Made by a program: the position numbers and the translations under genes. The notes beneath the pieces are model-generated. The model was not told where the DNA came from. It saw nothing but the letters and a program-made list of their open reading frames with translations, and made no database searches. From LMUY01 sp965199165 (GTDB lineage: Bacteria; Pseudomonadota; Alphaproteobacteria; Acetobacterales; Acetobacteraceae), in contig OZ240681.1 in NCBI GenBank assembly GCA_965199165.1, positions 2,542,001 to 2,606,000 on the forward strand: a stretch of 64,000 bases of DNA, read 5' to 3'. Shown here one piece after another: positions 33,244 to 40,612 of this stretch (its first letter is position 1; each line of letters opens with the position of its first letter).

Positions 33244-34266
33244 ATGGACGGGAACTCCGCGATCGTGCGCCGGGCGGCCGCCGTGCTGGAGGCCGCCCGC
33301 TTCGGTCAACTTTCTCCAGCCACGGCGCGGGAGTACCTGGCCGTGTCCGACAGGCTGGTAGCCGCGTGGGACCGGGAGGACGACGCCTGGGGCGGTGCGT
33401 GCGCCGAGGACGTATCCCCACGCACCGCGGCCGTGCGCCGGGCGGCCTGGACCAGGCGAGCCCACCGGGAGGTCGCCGCGGCGCTGCGGGACGCCATAGC
33501 GGGAGGGACCGCCGCCGTCGGCGCGACGGGGCGCCTGCTCCGGTGGGTGCCCGAAGCCGAGGCGTTCCCGCCGTCGCCGCCCCGCGACCTGTCGGGCCTG
33601 TCCCGGGGCCGGGCGCCCTCGGCCCCGCCGCAGCCGACGTCGAAGCGGACCGGCATCCGTAGCCTGCCGCACGACTGGCTGGACGTCCTGTGGGAGGAGG
33701 CGCTCGCCGAGCGCTTCGGGCACCTGGACGGCCTGGCGCTCCTCGTGGCGACCGGGTGCCGCCCGGCCGAGGCGTGCCGCGGCGTGGGCGTGCGCCGTGT
33801 CGAGGGCGGCGTCCAGTGCGTCGTCCGCGGCGCCAAGGTCCGGGAGGACGCCGGGCAGCCATGGCGACTGCTGACCGTGGCGGACGGCGGCGGGGCGACG
33901 GGGCGCCTGGGCGGGCTGGCCGACGCGGCCGGGGGACGCGCCCTGGTGCGGCCTGCCTGCACCCCGGCCGCCCTGTCCATGGGGATCGCGGCCCTGGCGG
34001 CGGGGTGCCTGCCCGGCCGGAGGCTGTCCGCCTACGACGTCCGCCACCAGAGGGCGTCGGACGCCCGCGCCGCGTTCGGGGACGACCTGGCGTCGGTGGC
34101 CGCCTGGATGGGCCACGCGGGCACGGGCACCCTGCGCTACTACGGCCGCCTTCCCAGGTCGTCGGGGAGCCGCGGACCGCTCCCGCTGGCCGCCACGGCC
34201 GCCCGTCCGGTGACGCACGCAGTTCCCTTTCCGGGACATTCTCCGGAGACGCACGCCGCACAGTGA
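33244..34266 (+). CDS. Second tyrosine recombinase, atypical
   Basis: A 340-residue protein with tyrosine recombinase features in its C-terminal half: Arg173 in TGCRPAEACR, AYDVRHQ with Arg267, GHAG with His291, and the nucleophile candidate Tyr299/Tyr300 in LRYYGRL. The first position of the usual HxxR box is Tyr264 instead of His, though His268 follows. It is unrelated in detail to the tRNA-adjacent integrase. Its job could be inversion, resolution or a lost second element. The ATG at 33244 is preceded by an AAGAGGGG ribosome site. Confidence 0.75.
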   Translation: MDGNSAIVRRAAAVLEAARFGQLSPATAREYLAVSDRLVAAWDREDDAWGGACAEDVSPRTAAVRRAAWTRRAHREVAAALRDAIAGGTAAVGATGRLLRWVPEAEAFPPSPPRDLSGLSRGRAPSAPPQPTSKRTGIRSLPHDWLDVLWEEALAERFGHLDGLALLVATGCRPAEACRGVGVRRVEGGVQCVVRGAKVREDAGQPWRLLTVADGGGATGRLGGLADAAGGRALVRPACTPAALSMGIAALAAGCLPGRRLSAYDVRHQRASDARAAFGDDLASVAAWMGHAGTGTLRYYGRLPRSSGSRGPLPLAATAARPVTHAVPFPGHSPETHAAQ

Positions 34267-34361
34267 GGTATCTGTGCGCACGAGTGCCTTGACTTCGTTG
34301 CGCGTGGCGCGGCCTCCACGGTATCGTGACGTTCGCGTCGTTCCGCAACCGTGAGAGCCGC

Positions 34362-35051
34362 ATGTCCCGCAAGACACCGAAGGTGAAGGCGGGTGCGTCG
34401 CCGCGTCCGGAGTCCAGGCCAGAGGACCGCATCGAGAAGGCTTCCAAGTTCCGCTGGCAGCGCGGCTGCGAGCCGGACACCGCGCCCGTGGAGCGCGGGG
34501 GGAAGCACATCCAGCGCGTGGGCTCCGGGCTGACGCAGATGCGGGCCGCGGGAACGATCTCCGACGCCGAGTACGCCGCCGCCTTGCGATGGCAGCGCGA
34601 CGCCGAGCCCGCCTGCGAGGGTCCGTCGAACCCCGAGGTGCGGGTCTCCGGGTCAGGGAGCGGGCCGGACGCCTGGATGGTCAGCCGCGTGGACGGCGAG
34701 ACCCGGCACCGCGAGGCATGCCGCGCGGTCGGCGTCGCCGGGGTGCGGACCCTGGAGGCGTTCGTGTCCCGGCAGCTCAGCATCCGGTCGGTCGCCGCGA
34801 AGGTGGCCGTCATGGAGGCGGCCGACTGGGAGGCGGCGGGCTCCGTCGGCCGGAAGCCCCGGGGCGAGCTGGCGAACCGGAGGCGGATCACCGGCGAGCT
34901 CAAGGCGGCGCTGGAAGCGCTGGCGGCGCACTACGGGGAGGTGGACCGCGCCCGGCGCGACGCCGCCCGGAGATCGCGGCTGGCGGCGCAGGGACCGACG
35001 GTCACGGCGCCCGCCGCGACGAGGGTGGACGGCCAGTGGAGGCATGCATGA
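34362..35051 (+). CDS. Early-region protein, possible DUF6456-like
   Basis: A 229-residue basic, helix-rich protein starting MSRKTPKVKAG. The pattern HIQRVGSGLTQMRAAGTISDAEYAAALR, spread over residues about 44-75, and the later LEAFVSRQLSIRSVAAKV resemble alphaproteobacterial DUF6456-type regulatory proteins. I regard this only as a hint. An alternative GTG start lies at 34326. Its stop overlaps the next start (ATGA), and it opens a run of coupled genes ending at the IS. Confidence 0.55.
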   Translation: MSRKTPKVKAGASPRPESRPEDRIEKASKFRWQRGCEPDTAPVERGGKHIQRVGSGLTQMRAAGTISDAEYAAALRWQRDAEPACEGPSNPEVRVSGSGSGPDAWMVSRVDGETRHREACRAVGVAGVRTLEAFVSRQLSIRSVAAKVAVMEAADWEAAGSVGRKPRGELANRRRITGELKAALEALAAHYGEVDRARRDAARRSRLAAQGPTVTAPAATRVDGQWRHA

Positions 35052-35809
35052 ACGACAAGGAATACTTCCCGGTGAGCCGGGAGGAGTTTGTGGCGGCGTT
35101 CCTGCGCGGCCTGCGCGGCGTGCGCAGGCCAGAGGCGGGAGTGGCGGAGGCGGCCGCGGCGGCCGGGATCCCGGTTCCCCTGGTCAGGCACTCGGAAGGC
35201 GCGATCCATGTGCCGGGCGGACTCACGAACGCCGTCTTCGAGGATGGCGTGCCTGTGCCCGTAGGAGCTGACGCCCGGCAGGCGCTGGACTCGGCGAACA
35301 TGCTGGGGATGCAGGCGGCGCAGACGCTGGGCCAACTGGCGCAGGACGGCGGTGGCCGGTTCGACTACGCCGAGCCTACCCACGAGCAGGTGGGTTGGCT
35401 CCGGCTGAACCCGGACGACAGGTGGTTCACGGCGGACGGCGTCGCCGTCTTCCGCACGCCTCCGGACGCGGACGGCAGCGTCCGGATGACGTGGGCCTTC
35501 TCCCGTGTCAGGGAACCCGTCTCCGTGTCGTCCGGTCTCTACTTGGTCGCCGCCGAAGGCGGAGCGGAGCACGTCCACGAGGCGAGCCTCACGGGCCTGC
35601 TCACGGCGCTCGCCCGCATGGTGGAATCCGGCCAATCGCGCCGAGACGGCTGCTACGACCTCTCGGCAAGCCCGATCGGGCTGTCGAAGCTCATGGCACT
35701 CGGCGACCTGCGCGCCATGGTCGCGGCCAGCGGATGGCGCCGCCACGGCGGGCCGCTCACCCTCATGGGGATACGCTTCCCTGCCGAGTTCCCGGAAGTC
35801 GGGCCGTGA
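35048..35809 (+). CDS. Early-region protein of unknown function
   Basis: A 253-residue soluble acidic protein (MNDKEYFPVSREEF) with an Ala-rich N-terminal part and an HVHEASLTGLLTALARM helix near residue 180. Its ATG overlaps the previous stop. No domain was recognised. A conserved place in a coupled operon is the only context. Confidence 0.55.
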   Translation: MNDKEYFPVSREEFVAAFLRGLRGVRRPEAGVAEAAAAAGIPVPLVRHSEGAIHVPGGLTNAVFEDGVPVPVGADARQALDSANMLGMQAAQTLGQLAQDGGGRFDYAEPTHEQVGWLRLNPDDRWFTADGVAVFRTPPDADGSVRMTWAFSRVREPVSVSSGLYLVAAEGGAEHVHEASLTGLLTALARMVESGQSRRDGCYDLSASPIGLSKLMALGDLRAMVAASGWRRHGGPLTLMGIRFPAEFPEVGP

Positions 35810-36042
35810 CCCCGGACATGTCCGCCGGCAGGTTCCACGGGCGTACGCGCTCGGGCGTGCCCTACCTCGTCACGACCCGCTTGGAGGGCGGCGAGTGGGC
35901 CTGGGAGCACGTGACGTCGCGCGAGGGTGTCGAGATCGTCAGCCGGGAGCCGCACCTGCGGTTCCGCACCCTGGCCGCGTGCCTGGACGACGCCGAGAAC
36001 GACGTCGAGCAGTTCACCGAGGCGGGGAGCGTGGCGCCATGA
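35806..36042 (+). CDS. Small early-region protein
   Basis: A 78-residue protein. A GTG at 35806 overlaps the previous stop as GTGA, and an in-frame ATG at 35818 (MSAGRFHGRT) would give 74 residues. It has a strand-rich middle (VPYLVTTRLEGGEWAWEHV) and an acidic C-terminus. It is coupled to the next gene by ATGA. Function unknown. Confidence 0.5.
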   Translation: MTPDMSAGRFHGRTRSGVPYLVTTRLEGGEWAWEHVTSREGVEIVSREPHLRFRTLAACLDDAENDVEQFTEAGSVAP

Positions 36043-36317
36043 CCGACAGGGTGCCGGTCGAGACGTTCACAGGGCCGACGTGCAAGGGTTGCTTCGCCCT
36101 GAGAAACGCCTGCGGCCATTGCGAGAGGTGCGACCGGGAGCGGGCAACCGGATCCGCCTTCCCGGCTCGACCCATGGCGACCTCGGCGCCTGACCTGCGG
36201 GCCGCGCTGGCCGGGATGGTGCACGTGTTCCATGTCCGGCCGGACATGCTGGACCTGTGCGGCACGGAGGAGCACCGCGCGTTGGCCGCCGCCTGCCACG
36301 CGCTCGCCTCCCGTTGA
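36039..36317 (+). CDS. Small cysteine-rich, zinc-finger-like protein
   Basis: The 92-residue protein carries CKGC near residue 15 and CGHCERC near 25-31 (TCKGCFALRNACGHCERCD), a spacing typical of a compact zinc ribbon. The C-terminal half is helical with two more cysteines. Small zinc proteins in phage early operons often bind DNA, RNA polymerase or host enzymes. The start overlaps the preceding stop. Confidence 0.55.
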   Translation: MTDRVPVETFTGPTCKGCFALRNACGHCERCDRERATGSAFPARPMATSAPDLRAALAGMVHVFHVRPDMLDLCGTEEHRALAAACHALASR

Positions 36318-36397
36318 TTGCGTCACACGGGACGCACGCGACCCGGGGTTCCGCGCGACTGGGGTGGTAGCATCGGATCTGGGCGGAGGACGTCGGC

Positions 36398-36892
36398 ATG
36401 GCGGGCATCGGCGAGCAGGTGGCGGCCCTTCTTGAGGAGAGCGACAACCCGAGTTTCAAGACCGTTAAGCAGGCGGTCTTCCTGGCACGGGCGGCCGTGA
36501 TGCCCTACGCGGCGGCCGTGGCACTGGACCCCTGCCACCTGCAGCTATGCTGCATGGCCGTCGCGGTCCTCGAAGGGGTGGCGGATCGCAACGGCGTGCT
36601 CCGCACGGGCGATCCGGCTCCGCCGAGGCATGAAGAGGCGGGCGGCACGTCCAGGCCGGTGGACAAGCTGGCTTACGGCCTCCTGCCGGACGCGCTCGGC
36701 CGGACAGGGGGACGTGACTTCGGCGTGGTCTTCCGGGAGGACCGCGAGGCGCGGTGCTGGGAGTGGGAGGCATACCGGCTCCTGGGTTCACGGAACCACT
36801 GCGAGGGCGACCCGGCTGCCCGTGGCGGATCGTGCGCCGACACGGACGAGTGCCTGACGGAAGCGAACGCAACGATGGGGGACCTCGCATGA
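36398..36892 (+). CDS. Early-region protein of unknown function
   Basis: A 164-residue protein with a helical N-terminus (GEQVAALLEES, then VKQAVFLARAAVMPYAAAVAL) and a C-terminal region with four cysteines. It follows an 80-bp gap with a GGAGG ribosome site. The word GGTAGCATCGG at 36366-36376 in that gap recurs before other genes and could be a -10 region. No family was recognised. Confidence 0.5.
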   Translation: MAGIGEQVAALLEESDNPSFKTVKQAVFLARAAVMPYAAAVALDPCHLQLCCMAVAVLEGVADRNGVLRTGDPAPPRHEEAGGTSRPVDKLAYGLLPDALGRTGGRDFGVVFREDREARCWEWEAYRLLGSRNHCEGDPAARGGSCADTDECLTEANATMGDLA

Positions 36893-37194
36893 ACGACGAC
36901 CTGCCCACCGCGACCTACCTGGGCCCGGCCAGGGGCTTCGCCGTCGGCGACGCGCGGCTCTATGCGCTGTCTCGTCCGGCACCCAGCTTCAACGCGCGAA
37001 AGACCTGCGACCAGGTCATCGTCCACGTCCGGCCGACCGACGACGACCAGTCGCCTGGCGACACCGTGGTGCTCCCCGCGAGGGACGGACTGCTGGAGAC
37101 GCTCACGCCGCTGCCCGGCTCCACGTGGCGGTGCGCCGACCACGCCAGGGCGCTGCGCGGGCTTGGATACCGACACGTGGGGAGGCGGGCATGA
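36889..37194 (+). CDS. Small early-region protein
   Basis: A 101-residue protein whose ATG overlaps the previous stop and whose stop overlaps the next start. It appears beta-rich (FAVGDARLYALSRPAP, then VIVHVRPTDDD). It contains no recognised motif. Confidence 0.5.
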   Translation: MNDDLPTATYLGPARGFAVGDARLYALSRPAPSFNARKTCDQVIVHVRPTDDDQSPGDTVVLPARDGLLETLTPLPGSTWRCADHARALRGLGYRHVGRRA

Positions 37195-37526
37195 TCGACG
37201 GAGGCGACATCGGCTGGATACGCATGTGCGTGCTCGCTGGCAGCCCGGACAGCCGGGCGGAGGCGGCGCTCGGGCCGTCCGCCCTGCCGACGGGCCGCCT
37301 GCGCTTCGTCCGGCGCGACGGCCGCGCGCTGCTCCAGTACGAGTGGTCCGGCGCGGGCATGGGATGGTTCGACGTCCCGATGGTGGACGAGGACGGGGGG
37401 TCGGGGACCGCCGAGGTAGCTTCGCCGCCCGTGGTCACCGCGGACCTCTCCGACGCAACGGGCCAGACGACGTTCGATCTCGCCCGGCGGGAGCTCCGCG
37501 CCGGGATGGGAGGCGAAGCGGCATGA
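37191..37526 (+). CDS. Small early-region protein
   Basis: A 111-residue protein in the coupled series with ATGA overlaps at both ends. It is strand-rich (GRLRFVRRDGRALLQYEW) with a glycine-rich centre. No family was recognised. Confidence 0.5.
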   Translation: MIDGGDIGWIRMCVLAGSPDSRAEAALGPSALPTGRLRFVRRDGRALLQYEWSGAGMGWFDVPMVDEDGGSGTAEVASPPVVTADLSDATGQTTFDLARRELRAGMGGEAA

Positions 37527-38011
37527 TGCTGTCGAACGTCTCCCCGGGGCCGCCGCAGCCTCCCATCGTCGAGGCGATCCGGGAGGCGCTGCGGCGCGCC
37601 TACGAGGGATGGGACGTGCCCGTCCCCGCAGGCGTCCGGGCCAAGGTCGGGCAGGCGCTCGGGCTGGCGGTGGAGGCGCTGGAACTCCGGGCCGGGCTGG
37701 GCCCGGAGGTGGAGCGCGGTCCGGAGGCGGCCGCGCTCGCGCGTACGCTGCTCGGCGACCTGCGTCCCGTGGCCCGGGGCTACGATCCCGACGCGGGCTT
37801 CCTGCGCTGCCCGCCGTGGCTCCAGCCCTACGTCGCAGGGCACGTCAGGACGCTGGCCCGGCTTGGGGTTCAGGAGGACATGGTCCGCTTCCTCTTGGAC
37901 GGCCGCGACGCGGACGACCGGGAGGGCGCGCGGTTCCCGTCGCGCAGGCAGGCCGGCGACCTCTACGCCTTCGCCGCGATCCTCTCCAAGCGTCGGGTGC
38001 CGTCTCCGTAG
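37523..38011 (+). CDS. Early-region protein of unknown function
   Basis: A 162-residue helix-rich protein starting with tandem Met codons (ATGATG), the first overlapping the previous stop. A Pro-rich N-terminus is followed by amphipathic helices (PIVEAIREALRRAYEGWDV). No catalytic motif was recognised. Confidence 0.5.
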   Translation: MMLSNVSPGPPQPPIVEAIREALRRAYEGWDVPVPAGVRAKVGQALGLAVEALELRAGLGPEVERGPEAAALARTLLGDLRPVARGYDPDAGFLRCPPWLQPYVAGHVRTLARLGVQEDMVRFLLDGRDADDREGARFPSRRQAGDLYAFAAILSKRRVPSP

Positions 38012-38066
38012 GCTCCCGCGGAGGCTGCCTGCTACCATCGGCGGTCGGCCGCTCCGGGAGGGCACC

Positions 38067-38393
38067 ATGGCGAGACGCAGCCTGCCGCGCGGACCGCTCC
38101 CGGACACCGAGTTCCATTCGCCGACCGCGACCTGCAAGGCCATGGAACGCGCGCTCCTCGCCGCCGTGGCCAATGCCACCCCGCGCAGCCGATGCTACGG
38201 CTACGGCGAGGACTACCGCGCCCTGACGGCGGTCCGCTGGAAGCGCCACGAAAGTTACGCCTGGTTCCGCGTGCCGGGCGCCGCGCGCCGCCCGTTCGCG
38301 GCGGCCCTGGAGGCGGAGGCGGACGGCCTGCCGGACGGCCTCGCCCGGGACCTCGGCACGGCGGCGTGGGTGCTGCGCGGAGCCATCGTATGA
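38067..38393 (+). CDS. Small early-region protein
   Basis: A 108-residue basic protein (MARRSLPRGPLPDTEF) with a good GGGAGG ribosome site. GCTACCATCGG at 38031-38041 in the 55-bp gap upstream matches the recurrent word seen at 36366 and 61196. Its stop overlaps the start of the IS-truncated gene. Confidence 0.5.
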   Translation: MARRSLPRGPLPDTEFHSPTATCKAMERALLAAVANATPRSRCYGYGEDYRALTAVRWKRHESYAWFRVPGAARRPFAAALEAEADGLPDGLARDLGTAAWVLRGAIV

Positions 38394-38658
38394 GCGACGT
38401 CGCCGTAACGCGCGCGGGAGACGCACCGCTCGCGGTTGCCACGACGGCCGTCGGCGGCCTGGCCTTCCGCAAGCAGGTCAACCTGCACGACGAGGGCTGC
38501 GGCGTGTTCGGCGACTGCTGGCGGACGTCCTACGCGAACCTCCTGGGCCTCCGTCCGGAGGAGGTGCCCCACTTCATGGACAGGGATGCCGGCCACTGGG
38601 ACGGAGACCCGTTCGGGCACGCGGCCCGGTGGCTGGCCTGTCAATCGGCGTCCAAAAA
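38390..38658 (+). pseudogene. 5' fragment of a phage gene truncated by the ISL3 element
   Basis: About 85-90 codons remain (MSDVAVTRAGD to HAARWLACQ) before the frame enters the insertion sequence and stops at 38755 within it. The segment CGVFGDCWRTSYANLLGL followed by PEEVPHFM resembles a small uncharacterised family of phage proteins that is normally longer. The rest of the gene is not found on the far side of the IS, so sequence has been lost. Confidence 0.7.
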
Positions 38659-40317
38659 GGGTTCTGACTCAATTTTGCTGAAGTTCGCGCGCTGGATTGC
38701 CGAGTCAGCAAGGGAATCGGCACCATGGCGCGAGGGTTCAACCCGACGGCTTTGATCCCGCCCGGGGTCGTCATGGAGAGCGTGGACGATACCGGCACGG
38801 CGGTGGTGCTGACGGTGCGCTCGTCGGCAAACGGGATGGCTTGTCCCGGCTGCGGCGGCATCAACCATCGCGTTCATAGCCGCTACACGCGGTCCATGGC
38901 AGATCTCCCGCTGAGTGGCCGCCCCGTCCAGCTGAAACTGCTCGTCCGGCGCTTCCGCTGTGATCGCGCCTCGTGCACGCGCCGCATCTACTCCGAGCGA
39001 CTTGCGGCTGCAGCACCGTGGGCCCGGCGCACGGCTCGGCTGGACGAGATCGTGCACCATCTCGGCCTGGCGCTAGGCGGCCGCCCCGCGGCGAGCTTCG
39101 CCCAGCGGCTCCGGCTGCCGGTCAGCAACGATACTCTGCTGCGGGTTGTTCGGCGCCGCGGAAGTCCGGCGTTCACGCCCCCGCAGGCGGTCGGCATCGA
39201 CGACTGGGCCTGGAAGCGCAATCACCGCTACGGCACGCTGATCTGCGACCTGGAACGGCGACGTACCATCGCCCTCTTGCCGGACCGCGAGCCCGCGACG
39301 GCGCAGGCCTGGCTGTCCGGCCAGCCGCAGATCGAGATCGTGACCCGCGACCGTGGTGGCGCCTATGCCCTGGCAGCAGCGCGGGCGCTGCCCGGGGCGA
39401 CACAGGTGGCAGACCGCTGGCACCTGATGGAGAACGCCAGCCAGGCCTTCCTGGCCGCGACCCGTGCCTGCATGCGCCAGGTCCGCGCGGCAATCGGCGC
39501 CGCTACGGTCGACCCCCGGTTGCTGACGGCGGCGGAGAACCTCCAGTACGAGGGCTATCTCCGGCGCGAGGACGCCAACGCCGCCGTGCTCGCACTGCAC
39601 AAGGCGGGCAAGGCGATCAAGGAGATCGTCCGATGCACCGGCCACAGCCGCGGGACGGTACGGCGCATCCTGCGCGGCCAGCGCGCTGAGGTATTTCGTA
39701 CGCGGGAGAGCTCACTTGAGGCACATCTCCCGTGGTTGGATGCACGTTGGGCCGCCGGAGCCCGCAACGGTGCGGCGCTATGGCGAGAGTTGCGCGACTT
39801 GGGCTTCCGCGGCTCGCTGCGCGTCGTCGCTGAGTGGGCTACCCGCCGCCGCCGGGCGGAGCAGGTCAACATCGAGGGGCTGAGCCGTGTCCCGTCGGCG
39901 CGCACCGTTGCGCGCCTGATGACCACGGCGCGCGACAGCCTATCGAAAACGCAGACGGTGACGGTGGCCACCATCGAAGCAGCGGTCCCCACACTGGTGC
40001 AGGCTCGGGAGATCGTCGAAGCCTTCCACACCCTGATCCGCCGCAAGCAGGAGGCGGCGTTGGACAGCTGGCTCGACATGGCCTCTGTCAGCCTCTTGGC
40101 GCCGTTTGCGCGTGGGTTGGCGCGGGACCATCTTGCCGTCCGCGCCGCCATCTCCACCGCTTGGTCCAACGCGCAGGCCGAAGGGCAGATCAACAAGCTC
40201 AAGGTTGTTAAACGCCAGATGTATGGCCGAGGAAACCTCGATTTGCTTCAGGCCCGCGTCATCGCCGCAGGCCGGTGACCATCACCAAAACTGCGTCAGA
40301 ACCCCTTTTCCACGCCG
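38646..40317 (+). mobile_element. ISL3-family insertion sequence
   Basis: The element encodes one transposase. Its ends are related inverted repeats: GGGTTCTGACTCAATTTTGC from 38659 on the left, and the complement of GGGGTTCTGACGCAGTTTTG ending at 40305 on the right. Similarity extends outward (CGGCGTCC at 38646, CGGCGTGG at 40310-40317 on the other strand), so the exact tips are uncertain by about 12 bases. No clear 8-bp target duplication flanks it. Confidence 0.85.
38725..40278 (+). CDS. ISL3-family transposase
   Basis: The 517-residue protein has an N-terminal zinc finger (CPGCGG near residue 39, second Cys pair in CDRASCTRR). The DDE domain is marked by GIDDWAWKRNHRYG and DRWHLMENAS, and the C-terminal NAQAEGQINKLKVVKRQMYG carries the catalytic Glu. 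It is full length, so the IS may still be mobile. Confidence 0.95.
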   Translation: MARGFNPTALIPPGVVMESVDDTGTAVVLTVRSSANGMACPGCGGINHRVHSRYTRSMADLPLSGRPVQLKLLVRRFRCDRASCTRRIYSERLAAAAPWARRTARLDEIVHHLGLALGGRPAASFAQRLRLPVSNDTLLRVVRRRGSPAFTPPQAVGIDDWAWKRNHRYGTLICDLERRRTIALLPDREPATAQAWLSGQPQIEIVTRDRGGAYALAAARALPGATQVADRWHLMENASQAFLAATRACMRQVRAAIGAATVDPRLLTAAENLQYEGYLRREDANAAVLALHKAGKAIKEIVRCTGHSRGTVRRILRGQRAEVFRTRESSLEAHLPWLDARWAAGARNGAALWRELRDLGFRGSLRVVAEWATRRRRAEQVNIEGLSRVPSARTVARLMTTARDSLSKTQTVTVATIEAAVPTLVQAREIVEAFHTLIRRKQEAALDSWLDMASVSLLAPFARGLARDHLAVRAAISTAWSNAQAEGQINKLKVVKRQMYGRGNLDLLQARVIAAGR

Positions 40318-40594
40318 AAACACAATCGACGCGGCCTTCGCGGCGCTGGACGGCTCCTACGTCGCCCTGGCGGACGGCACGGGCGGCATCCTGCGCTACG
40401 GCGGCACCACCGAGGACGACGTCCCCTCGAAGGCGGAGCTCTGGAAGCGGACGCTCCGCTACACCGTCGAGTACCCCACGGTCGCGGTCCAGAAGTCGCC
40501 GCCGATCCTGTTCCCGCAGGCCGGGCTCACCGTGTTCGCGCCGCTGTCCCCGGGCGACCCGCTCCCCCGCCTCCAGCTCGTATCCGCCCCGTAA
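40318..40594 (+). pseudogene. 3' fragment of a phage gene truncated by the IS, upstream of the sheath gene
   Basis: About 91 codons of open frame (TIDAAFAALDGSYVALADGT to LPRLQLVSAP) run from the IS right end to a stop 18 bases before the sheath gene. The protein contains VEYPTVAVQKSPPILFP and is soluble. It has no similarity to the fragment left of the IS. In related phages the gene before the sheath is a neck or tail-terminator protein, so this may be the remnant of the last head/neck gene. Confidence 0.6.
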
Positions 40595-40612
40595 CCGCGC
40601 AAGGACCTACCC

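Noticed and set aside
34289..34327. TTGACT ... GTATCGT as a promoter before the 34362 gene
   Set aside because: The spacing between the boxes is about 26 bases, too long for a sigma-70 promoter.
31321..34377. A reverse-strand open frame of about 1,000 codons
   Set aside because: It lies opposite several coupled plus-strand genes. Its translation is low-complexity Arg/Gly/Pro, which is typical of antisense frames in high-GC DNA.
38641..40328. CAATCG on both sides of the ISL3 element as a target duplication
   Set aside because: CAATCG-n-CG occurs on both flanks but at positions that do not match the inverted-repeat tips symmetrically, so it is probably chance.
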